Below are positions 53,518-62,547 of a DNA stretch of 64,000 nt, piece by piece; within the stretch, counting starts at the first letter, position 1; every line of letters starts with the position of its first letter. The notes under the pieces are model-generated. The model was not told where the DNA came from and searched no databases. It saw only the letters and a list, made by a program, of their open reading frames with translations. The translations under genes were made by a program, and so were the position numbers. The stretch comes from CAMYOC01 sp963704875 (GTDB taxonomy: Bacteria; Pseudomonadota; Gammaproteobacteria; Steroidobacterales; XN24), in contig CAVPIA010000008.1 in NCBI GenBank assembly GCA_963704875.1, positions 806,001 to 870,000 of the forward strand, given 5' to 3'.

Positions 53518-53532
53518 AACGACTCTGGCCCC
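53505..53532. repeat. REP-like palindrome 1
   Basis: GGGGTCAGAGT / ACTCTGGCCCC with a short centre. It contains the stop codon of the S10 gene (53515-53517). A close relative is at 60359-60386. Confidence 0.8.
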
Positions 53533-53542
53533 AATCGTATAT

Positions 53543-53608
53543 AGGTGTCAGGTCTGTTTTTCCTTTTACATCAGGTAACGGCCAAGAAATAAACCTGACA
53601 CGATTTTT
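53543..53608. repeat. 66-bp dispersed repeat, copy 1
   Basis: Begins AGGTGTCAGGTCTGTTTTTC and ends ACCTGACACGATTTTT; the ends are inverted repeats (GTGTCAGGT / ACCTGACAC). An equal-length diverged copy is at 59477-59542. Confidence 0.8.
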
Positions 53609-53775
53609 CGGAAGCGTTCCGGTTTCGCGCAATAGTGGCTGACTCGCCCTAAGATCTGGCGCGACCCTGGGGTCCATGGCCGCGGCGGCCTTTGTCACCG
53701 TACTGCTCCTTAGCCTGACCGCGAATGCCGAAGAACCCTGCAAAGAGAGGGCAGCTTGCACCGCACGCTGGTGCC

Positions 53776-56700
53776 CTAGAGCCGATCCGGGCGTCGTCCG
53801 CTGACAATCAGGCCGATGGCCCCGAGCACCATCAGCTCCAGCAGACCGGCCGCGCCCCCTCCGCTGTCGTCGGAGACGATTTCGAAGCTGGCGCTCGTCG
53901 CATTGTCCGCTGCGTTGGGATCTGTCATCTCGCTGCTCACGCTGGCCGAGATCGTGGCGAGGCCTTTTCCGGTCGCATACAGCGTCGCGCTGAGGGTGCC
54001 GGAACTGCCGGCGCCCATCCGCTCAACACGGCAGCTGATGCCGCTTGCCGACGGTTGGCAATCGGCGCTGCGGCGCAGCTCTACACCGGCTGGCAGATCG
54101 ATCTGGACCAACACGTCATGGGCTTCGCCAGGACCGACATCGGTAACGGTCAGTTCGACGTTGAAGGCGCGGCTGGCCGCGATACGGGTCGCAGGTATGC
54201 CCAGGCTGATGCCGAGATCCGCATCCAGAGGCACCGCGGTAATCACTACTTCGTCCGGGACACTGTCCTGAGTCCCGTCATTGACGACCAGGGTCATTGC
54301 ATAAGTGCCCGCTACATCCGCAATGAAATCCGGTTTCGCCGAAGTCGGATCCGACAGGACCGCTCGACTGCCGTCTGGCCCGGACAAGGTCCATGTCCAC
54401 GCCAGCACAGAATCTTCGCGATCGCTGCTGCGGCTTCCGTCCAGGGTCACTCGCGTACCGACATTGACGGTGCGGTTGGCACCTGCCTCCGCCACCGGGG
54501 CCTGGTCTGTCAGCGCAATCGGGATCACAGTGGTCGGCGCGCTGTCCTGGGCCCCGTCATTGACGATCAGGGTAGCTACATAGGGGCCCTCGATATCAAC
54601 GATAAATTCTGGTGACATGCCGAAGGCATCTGACAGGACCGCAGTGCTTCCGGCAGGCGCGCGCAGCGTCCAGAAATAACTGAGAGCGCGGTCCTCCGGA
54701 TCGGAGCTGTTACTGCCGTCGAGGGTCACCACCTCGCCGACGCCGACACTCGGGGCCGCAGAGACAAGCGCAACGGGCGGCTCGTCAGTCGTCGCGATCG
54801 CCGTGGCGAACATCGCATTCTCGGCCTGTGTGCTCGCGTCCCTTTCGCTCCATACAGCATAAACGACGTTGCCCGCGGGCCGGACACGCAGCTGGCTCTC
54901 GGAACGAGCGTTATCGCCCCGGCCCGGTACTACGACCGCCGGCTCAAAGCTCGCAGCCTTGTCCGTGGTCCGGGTGTAATAGATCTCCAGATCCACGGCG
55001 CCGCCGACATGCTCATAGACGTTGGTTTCGGTCCCCCAGGCGGCGATCAGCGTGCTGGCGTTCTGACATTCCTCAGGATCGACGGGGTTGGCCGGGTCGG
55101 CGCAGTTCGGCCCATTGCCGGGCATGCCCATCAGGCGCGGCTCCCTCACACTGATAGTGGTGTCCTCGATGCGTGAGACATTCAGCGGAACGCCCCAGCT
55201 ATCCAGCGCACCGTCGAAATGTCTGAGCCAGAAGTTATAGTTCTCCATGTCGGTGTATCGTGCCACCGCCCAATCCGCGGTGTAGGTCCAGCCGATATAG
55301 AAGTCGTCACCACGCAGAACACCGCGGTGGGCGCGAGCATCCTCGTAACTGTTGGCGCCGGTCGTATCCGCGAGATTGGCCGAAATCGCGTTCGGCGTTT
55401 GGCTGCTCACATTGAATCCAGGCTGATTGTCCAGCGTGAGCGCCATATCGTAGTCGGACGTTACGCACGCCGGATCGACCGGGGGCATCATCTGTGCCGG
55501 CTCGAGGCCAGTGACGGTCTTTTCGGCATGATCCGCGTATCCCAACCGCAGCATGATGTCGGACGGCCCACCCTGGTTATAAGTACCCTGGCGCCAGAAC
55601 ACCGCGACCCGCAACCCCGAGAGGCGGCCGACGCCTTTCTGCGCCACGATCCGAACCCGGCGCGAGTTCTCATCGGGAGCGCTGATAACACAGCCGGACG
55701 GATCATCGGACCCGACCTGATTCCAGACGAAACTGTGGTAGCGGATGAACTTTCCTTCATCCAGTCCCTGGGACCCCTTGGTCTCCTCATAGGCCACCAC
55801 TGCGATGTATTTTCCGCTGCGCGCCGTGTCATCCACCAGCGCCAGGTTCGGCCGGGACGCACCGGCGGTGCCGCCCTCGATCTCACCCATGTCGACGATG
55901 GTGCCGTCAGCCGCGCTGACCACATCCATGTCGCCGCCTGACGCCTGCCCCGCGTAATTGTCGGTGAGCCGGGCCGGTGGATGCCAGAATCCCAGAGCAT
56001 CGGAATCGTCCGGGTCCGACCAGGCTGGATCGGCGAACGTGTACCAGATGTCCGTGCCCTTGGCGACCCTGGCGCCGGCAGCGCCGTCACCCGGGCCCTC
56101 GGCTTCGCCGAGTTTCAGTCCGCTCGGATCCTCCTGCCAGATCACGGCCCAGTGGCCGGATCCGAGACCCCGGCTCACATCCTGCTTGGCATCGCGCAGT
56201 CCGCTGCTCAATTGGACGGGCGGGGTCCAGCTGGCTCCGCCATTGGCCGACGAGACCACGTACAGGCAACCGAAGGGCACTTCGATAGAGTCGCGGTCCT
56301 CATAAGTCACGGTGCGTTGAGCGGTCGGCTCGATCGCCGGGGTGGCGACATCGCCATCCGGGCAATACTTATCGACCCAGGTAACCACCACTCGATTACC
56401 GGCGCGATATACGTTCGGTTTGTCCGAATCGCCATAGTAGGGTTTGCGGACGTTGCTGCCGTCCAGACCACCGTCCCAGTCCGAGTCGATGCTGGACGAT
56501 GCAGCAGTGTTCGCGATATTGACCGGTGGGCTCCAGTTCGCCGGGTCTGCACAATCCGTGTTTACCGAATCGCAGCGCCGTGCGAATACGTCCCGGGCCG
56601 GATGCAGCAGGTCTGACTTGGGGTCGTAGACATAGCGCGTCGGGTCATTTTCGATCGCGTCACCGTAGACCGAAACAAGCTGGCCGTTTGCCAGCAGGAC

Positions 56701-56850
56701 CAGCTTCGGCTTGAAGGCCAGGCCGATATCCGGGGCCTGATCGGAGAGTTCGACCGGTGAGGAAAACTCCAGCTGGGTAATCGCATAGGCTGTCGACGCG
56801 ATAAGGAAGGCAGCGATAGCTGTCCCGCGGGCGTTTCTCTTACTGCTCAT
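53776..56850 (-). CDS. Large exported PKD-domain protein with C-terminal sorting signal (choice-of-anchor O type)
   Basis: A 1024-aa secreted protein. A signal peptide (about residues 1-24) leads into a long beta-propeller-like region with Asp/Trp-rich blades and many cysteines. Two PKD-like domains follow (VALVSAAPSVGVGEVVTLDG; APVAEAGANRTVNVGTRVTL) and then a DUF11-like beta domain. The extreme C-terminus is Gly-rich, then hydrophobic, then basic (DDSGGGAAGLLELMVLGAIG ... GRRPDRL), the tripartite plan of GlyGly-CTERM signals cut by rhombosortase. It matches what is annotated as choice-of-anchor O proteins. Function is unknown, probably surface-exposed. The gene stands alone. Confidence 0.8.
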   Translation of the reverse strand: MSSKRNARGTAIAAFLIASTAYAITQLEFSSPVELSDQAPDIGLAFKPKLVLLANGQLVSVYGDAIENDPTRYVYDPKSDLLHPARDVFARRCDSVNTDCADPANWSPPVNIANTAASSSIDSDWDGGLDGSNVRKPYYGDSDKPNVYRAGNRVVVTWVDKYCPDGDVATPAIEPTAQRTVTYEDRDSIEVPFGCLYVVSSANGGASWTPPVQLSSGLRDAKQDVSRGLGSGHWAVIWQEDPSGLKLGEAEGPGDGAAGARVAKGTDIWYTFADPAWSDPDDSDALGFWHPPARLTDNYAGQASGGDMDVVSAADGTIVDMGEIEGGTAGASRPNLALVDDTARSGKYIAVVAYEETKGSQGLDEGKFIRYHSFVWNQVGSDDPSGCVISAPDENSRRVRIVAQKGVGRLSGLRVAVFWRQGTYNQGGPSDIMLRLGYADHAEKTVTGLEPAQMMPPVDPACVTSDYDMALTLDNQPGFNVSSQTPNAISANLADTTGANSYEDARAHRGVLRGDDFYIGWTYTADWAVARYTDMENYNFWLRHFDGALDSWGVPLNVSRIEDTTISVREPRLMGMPGNGPNCADPANPVDPEECQNASTLIAAWGTETNVYEHVGGAVDLEIYYTRTTDKAASFEPAVVVPGRGDNARSESQLRVRPAGNVVYAVWSERDASTQAENAMFATAIATTDEPPVALVSAAPSVGVGEVVTLDGSNSSDPEDRALSYFWTLRAPAGSTAVLSDAFGMSPEFIVDIEGPYVATLIVNDGAQDSAPTTVIPIALTDQAPVAEAGANRTVNVGTRVTLDGSRSSDREDSVLAWTWTLSGPDGSRAVLSDPTSAKPDFIADVAGTYAMTLVVNDGTQDSVPDEVVITAVPLDADLGISLGIPATRIAASRAFNVELTVTDVGPGEAHDVLVQIDLPAGVELRRSADCQPSASGISCRVERMGAGSSGTLSATLYATGKGLATISASVSSEMTDPNAADNATSASFEIVSDDSGGGAAGLLELMVLGAIGLIVSGRRPDRL

Positions 56851-57363
56851 GGCTTGCTCCTTTTCTCAGGAGACTCGCCTTAACCCTAGGTCAATGGGTT
56901 CAATTTCCCATGAGGTGTTTAACCTATTGATGGATATACAGTCTTATTATGTTCAATGGGCGCGGATAACGTTCCGGGACGCCCTTGGACATGTTCCGAA
57001 CGAATACCGAATTTTCCCCCTCTGCAATCATTCGGCCGGAGCCCCGACCCAGCAGCGCCGCGCCCGGAATTTGCTTGCCTGGAGAATTGCATGAAGCCCG
57101 CGATGAGTGGCGCAGCGTTTCTTGTCCTCTGCGCCTGACACGCTCATCGCTCGCTCCACAGCCTGTGCACCAACGGGATCTCGACGTGGTTCCAACAGCG
57201 ATCCTTGCGTGCGCGGGTCCTTTCCGTATCAGTCTTGTTTGGACTAACCGCGCCGCAGAATAGACCCGCACGGCCATACGGTAATCGTTGCACCCTCGCC
57301 GTGGATTGTGGATGCTTCCTCTCGAACCCTGCGACAGAGCGTAGCGGTCAAACCGGGAGCGAC
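56851..57363. other. Divergent intergenic region
   Basis: About 510 bp between the PKD-domain protein (minus) and the alcohol dehydrogenase (plus). It must hold both promoters. ORFs here are short and overlap in several frames; none is convincing. Confidence 0.45.
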
Positions 57364-58413
57364 ATGAAGGCGATCTGTTTCCAGGCGGTGGAACGGGTAT
57401 CGGTTGAGACGATGGCGGATCCCGCGCCCGTCAAGCCGGGCGACGTCGTCGTCGAGGTGGCGCTTGCCGGCCTGTGTGGTTCTGATCTGCATCCTTATTT
57501 CGGCCGGGAGGCCGGCCTCGATCCCGGCACGGTGATGGGGCATGAGTTCGTGGGTCGTGTCGTGGCTGCGGGTGCCGCCGTGCAGAAGTTTGTAGTGGGC
57601 GATCGTGTCTGCGCACCGTTCACGACCAGCTGCGGCGACTGCTTCTATTGCCGGTCCGGGCTGACCGCTCGCTGCACGCGGGGGCAGATCTTCGGCTGGC
57701 GCAGTGGTGGCGTCGGTCTGCACGGTGGTCAGGCCGAGTATGTGCGGGTCCCGCTGGCCGACGGCACGTTGGTGAAGATCCCCGACGGCGTCAGCGACGA
57801 GACCGCGCTGCTGCTGGGCGACAACCTCAGCACGGGCTACTACTGCGCCCGTCTCGCTGGCGTCGAGGCCGGCAGCGCGGTTGCCGTTGTCGGCTGCGGG
57901 ACAGTCGGCCTGCTGGCAGTCGCGTGGGCCCTGCGGCTCGGCGCTGCGCGTGTCTTCGCAATCGACCCGGTCCCGGCCCGGCGGGCGCTGGCGGCCAGGC
58001 TCGGCGCCGAGGTGTCGGCCGATGAGCAGGCCTTCGACGCCGCCATCCGCGAGGCGACCGAGGGTCGTGGCGTCGACGCCGTGATGGAGGTCGTCGGGCT
58101 ACCGGCCGCCCAGCGGCTCGGCTACGACGTGGCGCGACCCGGCGCCACGCTGGCGACGATCGGCTGTCACGCGGCGCGGCACTTCGCCTTCAGCCCCGGC
58201 GAAGCCTACGATAAGAATCTCGTCTATCGCAGCGGCCGTTGTCCGGCCCGCCATCTGATGCCGGATCTGGCGAGGCAACTGGCCCGGCAGCCCATGGACC
58301 TCGACTGGTGCATCACTCACCGGTTTTCGCTGACCGACGGGGTCGAGGCCTACGACGTTTTCGCGGGACGGCGGGACGGCTGCATCAAGGCGGCGTTGGT
58401 CAGCAACGGCTGA
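57364..58413 (+). CDS. Zinc-dependent alcohol dehydrogenase (MDR superfamily)
   Basis: A 349-aa MDR enzyme beginning at ATG 57364 with GGGAG ahead. Catalytic zinc ligands are Cys38 (LCGSDLH), His60 and Glu61 (MGHEFVG). The four structural-zinc cysteines are Cys90, Cys93, Cys96 and Cys104 (CGDCFYCRSGLTARC). The NAD-binding AVVGCGTVGLLAVAWALRLG follows. It resembles threonine/sorbitol-dehydrogenase-like members; the substrate is unknown. It stands alone. Confidence 0.9.
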   Translation: MKAICFQAVERVSVETMADPAPVKPGDVVVEVALAGLCGSDLHPYFGREAGLDPGTVMGHEFVGRVVAAGAAVQKFVVGDRVCAPFTTSCGDCFYCRSGLTARCTRGQIFGWRSGGVGLHGGQAEYVRVPLADGTLVKIPDGVSDETALLLGDNLSTGYYCARLAGVEAGSAVAVVGCGTVGLLAVAWALRLGAARVFAIDPVPARRALAARLGAEVSADEQAFDAAIREATEGRGVDAVMEVVGLPAAQRLGYDVARPGATLATIGCHAARHFAFSPGEAYDKNLVYRSGRCPARHLMPDLARQLARQPMDLDWCITHRFSLTDGVEAYDVFAGRRDGCIKAALVSNG

Positions 58414-58629
58414 ACGGGCGATCCCGGCCCGGGCGGAGCTGGCCGTGGAGTTCTCAGGAGACCTCTAGCCGCGGGTCGCTGTCCGAAGCGCAGACAAATG
58501 ATGTCGCCCGCCATCGAGTCGCCATATGGCAGCCCCTTTATTGATGGCCCCAGAAAAACGCAGCCCCGCCGAAGCGGGTTTTCCCGCCGCCCGTGCCCTT
58601 GCAGTTCTGATTCAAACCGAACATTAAAA
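58414..58629. other. Intergenic region after the alcohol dehydrogenase
   Basis: About 215 bp. GC-rich segments such as GCCCCGCCGAAGCGGGTTTT (near 58563-58582) could act as a terminator for the alcohol dehydrogenase, but the hairpin is short. Confidence 0.4.
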
Positions 58630-58670
58630 GGGTCGAACCGCAGTTATTGGCTTCGCTGCGGTTCCACCCC
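58630..58670. repeat. REP-like palindrome with GAACCGCAG stem
   Basis: GAACCGCAG (58635-58643) and CTGCGGTTC (58656-58664) form a 9-bp perfect stem, within a GGGTC...CACCCC frame. The same GTCGAACCG start occurs at the left ends of both RAYT-derived elements, so it is probably the REP of the same family. Confidence 0.65.
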
Positions 58671-59242
58671 TATTTCCGCGCCGCGGAGTTTCCCCCGCCC
58701 GCGCCCCTTTCCGCCGCGACCTGCACTTTCAGCCGTGCCCTGATTTCGCCGGAGATGGCGGCGATGAATTCGGGCCGAAAGATGCCCTGTTTGATCTCGT
58801 CCTCCCACCAGGCCTTGACGAGGGGCAGCTCGATATAGCCGCAGGCCCAGGATTTTCTGGCCTCCCACCGGGCGGCATCGAGAAAACCGTGCTGATACAG
58901 ATAGTATTCTCCCTCTATCTTCTGAAAGACGGCGCGATGGATAAACAGCAGCAGGATCAGGTCGGATGTCTGCAAATCATCTACGCCCGCTTCCGTGTCG
59001 TAAATCTTGCTCACGAGACTGGCAAAGCGCGACTCCCTGCCCTGCTGGTATTCGGTGTCGCCGAGCATCGCCTGAAACAGGCATTCATTAAGCTCGGACA
59101 TCTGTAATGACGCATCAAACCCGGCCGAGGCTTTCAGCGCTTTCGTGTTGTTGCGCACCTCCATGGCGAGGTAGACGAGCGACACAATAACGGCCACCCC
59201 GCTCACAACTTCGGCAATCGACGCCGCAGTATTCCAGTCCAT
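58670..59242 (-). CDS. Single-TM hypothetical protein
   Basis: A 190-aa protein starting at ATG 59242, which has AGGAGGT ahead; the longer reading to 59287 has none. A hydrophobic segment at about residues 9-26 (IAEVVSGVAVIVSLVYLAME) anchors it, followed by a helical, Trp/Tyr-rich cytosolic or periplasmic domain (SELNECLFQAMLGDTEYQQG; YIELPLVKAWWEDEIKQGIF). It resembles a family widespread in marine proteobacteria that has no assigned function. Single gene. Confidence 0.75.
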   Translation of the reverse strand: MDWNTAASIAEVVSGVAVIVSLVYLAMEVRNNTKALKASAGFDASLQMSELNECLFQAMLGDTEYQQGRESRFASLVSKIYDTEAGVDDLQTSDLILLLFIHRAVFQKIEGEYYLYQHGFLDAARWEARKSWACGYIELPLVKAWWEDEIKQGIFRPEFIAAISGEIRARLKVQVAAERGAGGGNSAARK

Positions 59243-59773
59243 TTGACCTCCTGAGTCGTAGGCGACGCCAGACCATCGTGTCGCCATTCTACCGGCGCGC
59301 CGAGGTTTCCTCGACCAGCGAATGGATGAGCTTCGCGAAAATCCTGGTCATCGGGGCATCATGAAGAAATCATGACAGTTGTCAGAAGGACCGCGGCCGA
59401 CGGTGGATGTGTGCCTGTTATCCGCGACGCGAGGCTTTCTTCGGTATCGTGATTTCCCCCGTGGCCGGATGGCTCAAGGTGCCAGGTCTATTTTTCCTTT
59501 TGCATCAGCCAACGGAAAAACAAATGAACCTGACAACATTTTGAGCCGCCCGGAATCGGGGTGCGGCAGGTTGGTTTAGCGGCCAATTTTGGACGGGAGT
59601 GATCGTTCCCAATATTTTGCTTCGGCGTCGCGGAGATGGGGCAATCGAAAAGATAAGGTCTCCGTTCCCTGATTGCCGAGCCCGATTACGCCCATCAAAA
59701 CAAATTCCTGAATCAGCCACAGCAACCAGGCCTGGCTGGTAGCGTTACTCTCGACATAGCGCATAATGTATGC
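59243..59773. other. Intergenic region with 66-bp repeat
   Basis: About 530 bp. The second copy of the 66-bp dispersed repeat lies at 59477-59542; otherwise I see no gene. Confidence 0.45.
59477..59542. repeat. 66-bp dispersed repeat, copy 2
   Basis: Begins AGGTGCCAGGTCTATTTTTC and ends AACCTGACAACATTTT, the same length as copy 1 at 53543-53608 and clearly related across its whole length. The terminal inverted repeat is conserved. Confidence 0.8.
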
Positions 59774-60346
59774 ATGGTCTTCGAATATCTGACAGTCCTG
59801 GTTTCCGTTGTGGTCGGGCTGTCCGTAACGTCTTTTCTCACCAACCTAGTGCGCATCATCCATGTTCGAGGTGAGGTAAAGATTTCATGGGTGCAGCTAT
59901 TATGGTCTGTTGTGATCCTGATTTGGACCGTCGCATTCTGGTGGTTTACGTTTGTTCTTGCCGAAGAAACACAATGGACGTTCCGGCTATTTATTTTCCT
60001 GTTCACCTATTCCACGTTTCTGTTCTTTCTGATGGCTCTCTTGTTTCCGGAGAGCGTACCGCCGGATCATGATTATCGCGCCCAATTCATGCGAAATCGG
60101 GTCTGGTTTTTCGGTGTGTTCGTACTATTTCTTTGCTTTGATCTTCTCGATTACTGGATAAAGCTGGAAAAAGACATATCAATCGCGAGCCGTCTGCAAT
60201 ACGCGGCGTTTGTTGGACCGCTGATAGCGTTGTCACTGGTCGCCTTACGTACAGACAATCTTGTGTTTCACAGGGTATTTGCGGCTTACACCCTGCTGGC
60301 AGTACTGGCAATGAGTGTGAGCACGCTGTTACCACTCACAAGCTGA
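59774..60346 (+). CDS. Multi-pass membrane protein of unknown function
   Basis: A 190-aa protein with about six hydrophobic segments (LTVLVSVVVGLSVTSFLTNL, WSVVILIWTVAFWWFTFVLA, FIFLFTYSTFLFFLMALLF, WFFGVFVLFLCFDLL, YAAFVGPLIALSLVAL, VFAAYTLLAVLAMSV). Base composition is AT-richer than the core genes, a sign of transfer. I do not recognise the family. A REP-like palindrome follows 12 bp after the stop. Confidence 0.7.
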   Translation: MVFEYLTVLVSVVVGLSVTSFLTNLVRIIHVRGEVKISWVQLLWSVVILIWTVAFWWFTFVLAEETQWTFRLFIFLFTYSTFLFFLMALLFPESVPPDHDYRAQFMRNRVWFFGVFVLFLCFDLLDYWIKLEKDISIASRLQYAAFVGPLIALSLVALRTDNLVFHRVFAAYTLLAVLAMSVSTLLPLTS

Positions 60347-60358
60347 TTTACGGGAGGC

Positions 60359-60386
60359 GGGGTCAAAGGCGAACAACTCTGACCCC
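60359..60386. repeat. REP-like palindrome 2
   Basis: GGGGTCAAAGG... with right half ACTCTGACCCC, the same family as 53505-53532. It lies just after the membrane-protein gene and may act as a bidirectional 3' end. Confidence 0.75.
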
Positions 60387-60440
60387 GATCCTGGAAAAGA
60401 CAAGATCGCTGTCTCTTTAGTCCGGCAAATTGAATCTGAC

Positions 60441-60469
60441 AAAAAAGAAACCCCGCACTAGGCGGGGTT
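60441..60469 (-). terminator. Terminator of the PEP-CTERM gene
   Basis: On the minus strand AACCCCGC / GCGGGGTT form an 8-bp stem with a 5-nt loop, followed by TCTTTTTT. It lies 27 bp after the gene. Confidence 0.9.
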
Positions 60470-60495
60470 CATGATCACTTGTTGTTGTTATTCGA

Positions 60496-61227
60496 TCAGG
60501 CAAGCTTGCGCCGTCTCAAACCCATGCCAATCAGGCCGAGGCCGAGCAGGGCTAGTGAAGTGGGTTCGGGCACGTCGAACGTCCAGTAATCGGTGCGAAA
60601 CGTTGCGTCGCCTCCGTTAGTACTGATGACAGCAAACACAACGTTGATTAACTCGCCGTTGCCGCTCGCGAAGGGGTCGAAAACTCCGTTTCCACCAAAC
60701 AGGAAGCTGTTGTCGTCGAACAAATCGCTGAAATCAATCGTCACCAACTGCCATCCGCCCCCGCTCTGAGCACAAGTGCCTATTGCATCAATCACACAGT
60801 TAAACTGGAATTCGTCATCGTCGGCCTGCATGATCATGCCGTCGTTGTTATCGTCCTCCTGGAAATTGATCTCCAGTGTGTAGTCCTGATCCGCATCGGG
60901 ATTGATCCAAAAACTGAAGCTATTTCCCCCAATCAAATCCGTGGGAAAGGTCCGTCCGAAGCCGCCGAAAAAGCCGGGCGCGATTCCCCCCCATCCCGTC
61001 TCCAGCGAATATGAGCCGCCGTTCACGGGTGGCAGATCGCTGGAATTTGCTCCGATACCTCCGCCCCCGATAGCACTATTGAAGGCGAACCAGCCATTTC
61101 CAAAGGGATCAGCGTGCTCCATATCGTCGAAGACGATGGTCTCGGCGCTGGCGGATAACGAGAAGGTGCACAGGCCCAGGGCCATCAGCAAGCCTGCCGT
61201 CGAGGCTGTATTGATTCTTGATTTCAT
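60496..61227 (-). CDS. PEP-CTERM sorting-domain exported protein
   Basis: A 243-aa protein. The signal peptide is about residues 1-29 (ending SLSASAE). The mature domain is a beta-sandwich-like, Gly/Asn/Asp-rich region that may bind calcium or carbohydrate (DDMEHADPFGNGWFAF; INPDADQDYTLEINFQEDD). The C-terminus is VPEPTSLALLGLGLIGMGLR plus RRKLA, the PEP-CTERM signal processed by exosortase. No exosortase gene is in the window. Such proteins are usually linked to exopolysaccharide or biofilm matrix. Confidence 0.92.
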   Translation of the reverse strand: MKSRINTASTAGLLMALGLCTFSLSASAETIVFDDMEHADPFGNGWFAFNSAIGGGGIGANSSDLPPVNGGSYSLETGWGGIAPGFFGGFGRTFPTDLIGGNSFSFWINPDADQDYTLEINFQEDDNNDGMIMQADDDEFQFNCVIDAIGTCAQSGGGWQLVTIDFSDLFDDNSFLFGGNGVFDPFASGNGELINVVFAVISTNGGDATFRTDYWTFDVPEPTSLALLGLGLIGMGLRRRKLA

Positions 61228-61487
61228 CGTTCTTGTCCTCGGCAGGAAATCTGCGCTACCGGTTAAAAAGCAACAATTGTGCCAAAAGCACTAACTCGTA
61301 CCTTTACAACACGTTGAACAAAGCGGAATGTTTTTACTTACAGCATATGTAAAGTAATCCGACACCAAATCGGCCGAATCACGCTGGACAAATGACCGCA
61401 GCCCTCGAGCCGAGCCGCGCATGATTTGAGGAATTGGCATGTCAGGGCACTTGAAGGAACTGTGACCTTGATTGCCAAGAGTTAGGG
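61228..61487. other. Intergenic region upstream of the PEP-CTERM gene
   Basis: About 260 bp. It should contain the promoter of the PEP-CTERM gene; no clear elements beyond short AT-rich stretches are seen. Confidence 0.4.
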
Positions 61488-61859
61488 TCACTGTCCCCCA
61501 ATTATCCGGTTGCCTTGGCTCCGGTGCCGCCAATTCACCACGTACAACGCCGCAACAATAAGCGGTGGGCCTGTAATGATGAAGTAGACCGCCAGTGGAA
61601 ATCGCCCCCAGAACCAGACGACATACGCCACCACCAGCACCAGGCATGACAAAGCACCGATCCACTCTCGACGCCAGGCTGCAAAGACGACCCATCCGAG
61701 GACCAAAGAGGGGATGTTGTGCACAAGGAACGCTATCCCGGTCTCCATGACCCCTTTTCCCTCCCCGAATACGTCAAACGAAAAGATGACCAGGAACAGT
61801 GCGAAAACGATCAGCAACAGTCTCGGCGCCCAGACAAGGACTTTTCTGCTTCTCTTCAT
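61488..61859 (-). CDS. Small multi-pass membrane protein
   Basis: A 123-aa protein from ATG 61859, which has AGGGGGA ahead. Four hydrophobic segments are visible (VWAPRLLLIVFALFLVIFSF; TGIAFLVHNIPSLVLGWVVF; WIGALSCLVLVVAYVVWFWG; FPLAVYFIITGPPLIVAALY). The sequence resembles the DUF7670-like small membrane proteins found in many bacteria. Its role is unknown. It stands alone. Confidence 0.7.
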   Translation of the reverse strand: MKRSRKVLVWAPRLLLIVFALFLVIFSFDVFGEGKGVMETGIAFLVHNIPSLVLGWVVFAAWRREWIGALSCLVLVVAYVVWFWGRFPLAVYFIITGPPLIVAALYVVNWRHRSQGNRIIGGQ

Positions 61860-62547
61860 TATCTGTCCCCCTCTGCTTATACCGGACTTATAGCTGGCTA
61901 GCAGCGGCCCGGCCAACTTGATGTCCTTCTCCACTCATTAACTGAGAAATCGAACACGTCAGCCCGCCTCTCGAGCAACACCATAGGTATCCTTGGCCTG
62001 TACCCGGCTGGCTAGCAAGAGACTGGTCGCGGTCATTCAAATCCAGCGCCTCGGTGCGCCGCAAAGTTATTAATCGAAGTTCCAACTTATTCGAAGGCCG
62101 ACGGGCAGCTGCCAGAACCGGTCCGCGATGTGTCCAGGTTTGGACATGGCGGGCATCCCGGATGCCGAAACACTGCATCGTGGTGGCAAGCGTGATCTCA
62201 TCGGCGCCGCGAATCCTCCCCTCGACCACCTTGTCCCCGGAAAATCGAGCCGGCGTCCCCGCCGCGGCTGATCACGCATTACTGATTTTTGGGGTCAGTG
62301 TAAAAACTAGTTCTGATTGTTGGGATCAGAGTAATCACCTTGCGGGCTACGGGGTGAGAGCAAGAACTTGTGCCGGCTCTTGCCCTGACCCCATGGACTG
62401 GCCTGCGGATCCGTCCGCGAACCGTCTCCCGGGACAGGGGGCACGGCCGCGAGAGCCCCGCGATCGTTTCGGTTATCCTCGGTGGCAGGGCTCCGAATGA
62501 TCTATTAATTTAGTGCGAACACCTCGGGGAGAGATCGGCGGGAACGC
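61860..62547. other. Intergenic region upstream of nqrA
   Basis: About 690 bp without a convincing gene. It contains REP-like sequences (62291-62392) and should contain the nqr promoter near the right end. This is the boundary between accessory DNA and the core nqr operon. Confidence 0.5.
62351..62392. repeat. REP-like hairpin near nqrA
   Basis: Left half GGGGTGAGAGCAAGA, right half TCTTGCCCTGACCCC pair over most of their length. GGGGTCAG at 62291 suggests a second, degraded copy. Confidence 0.65.
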
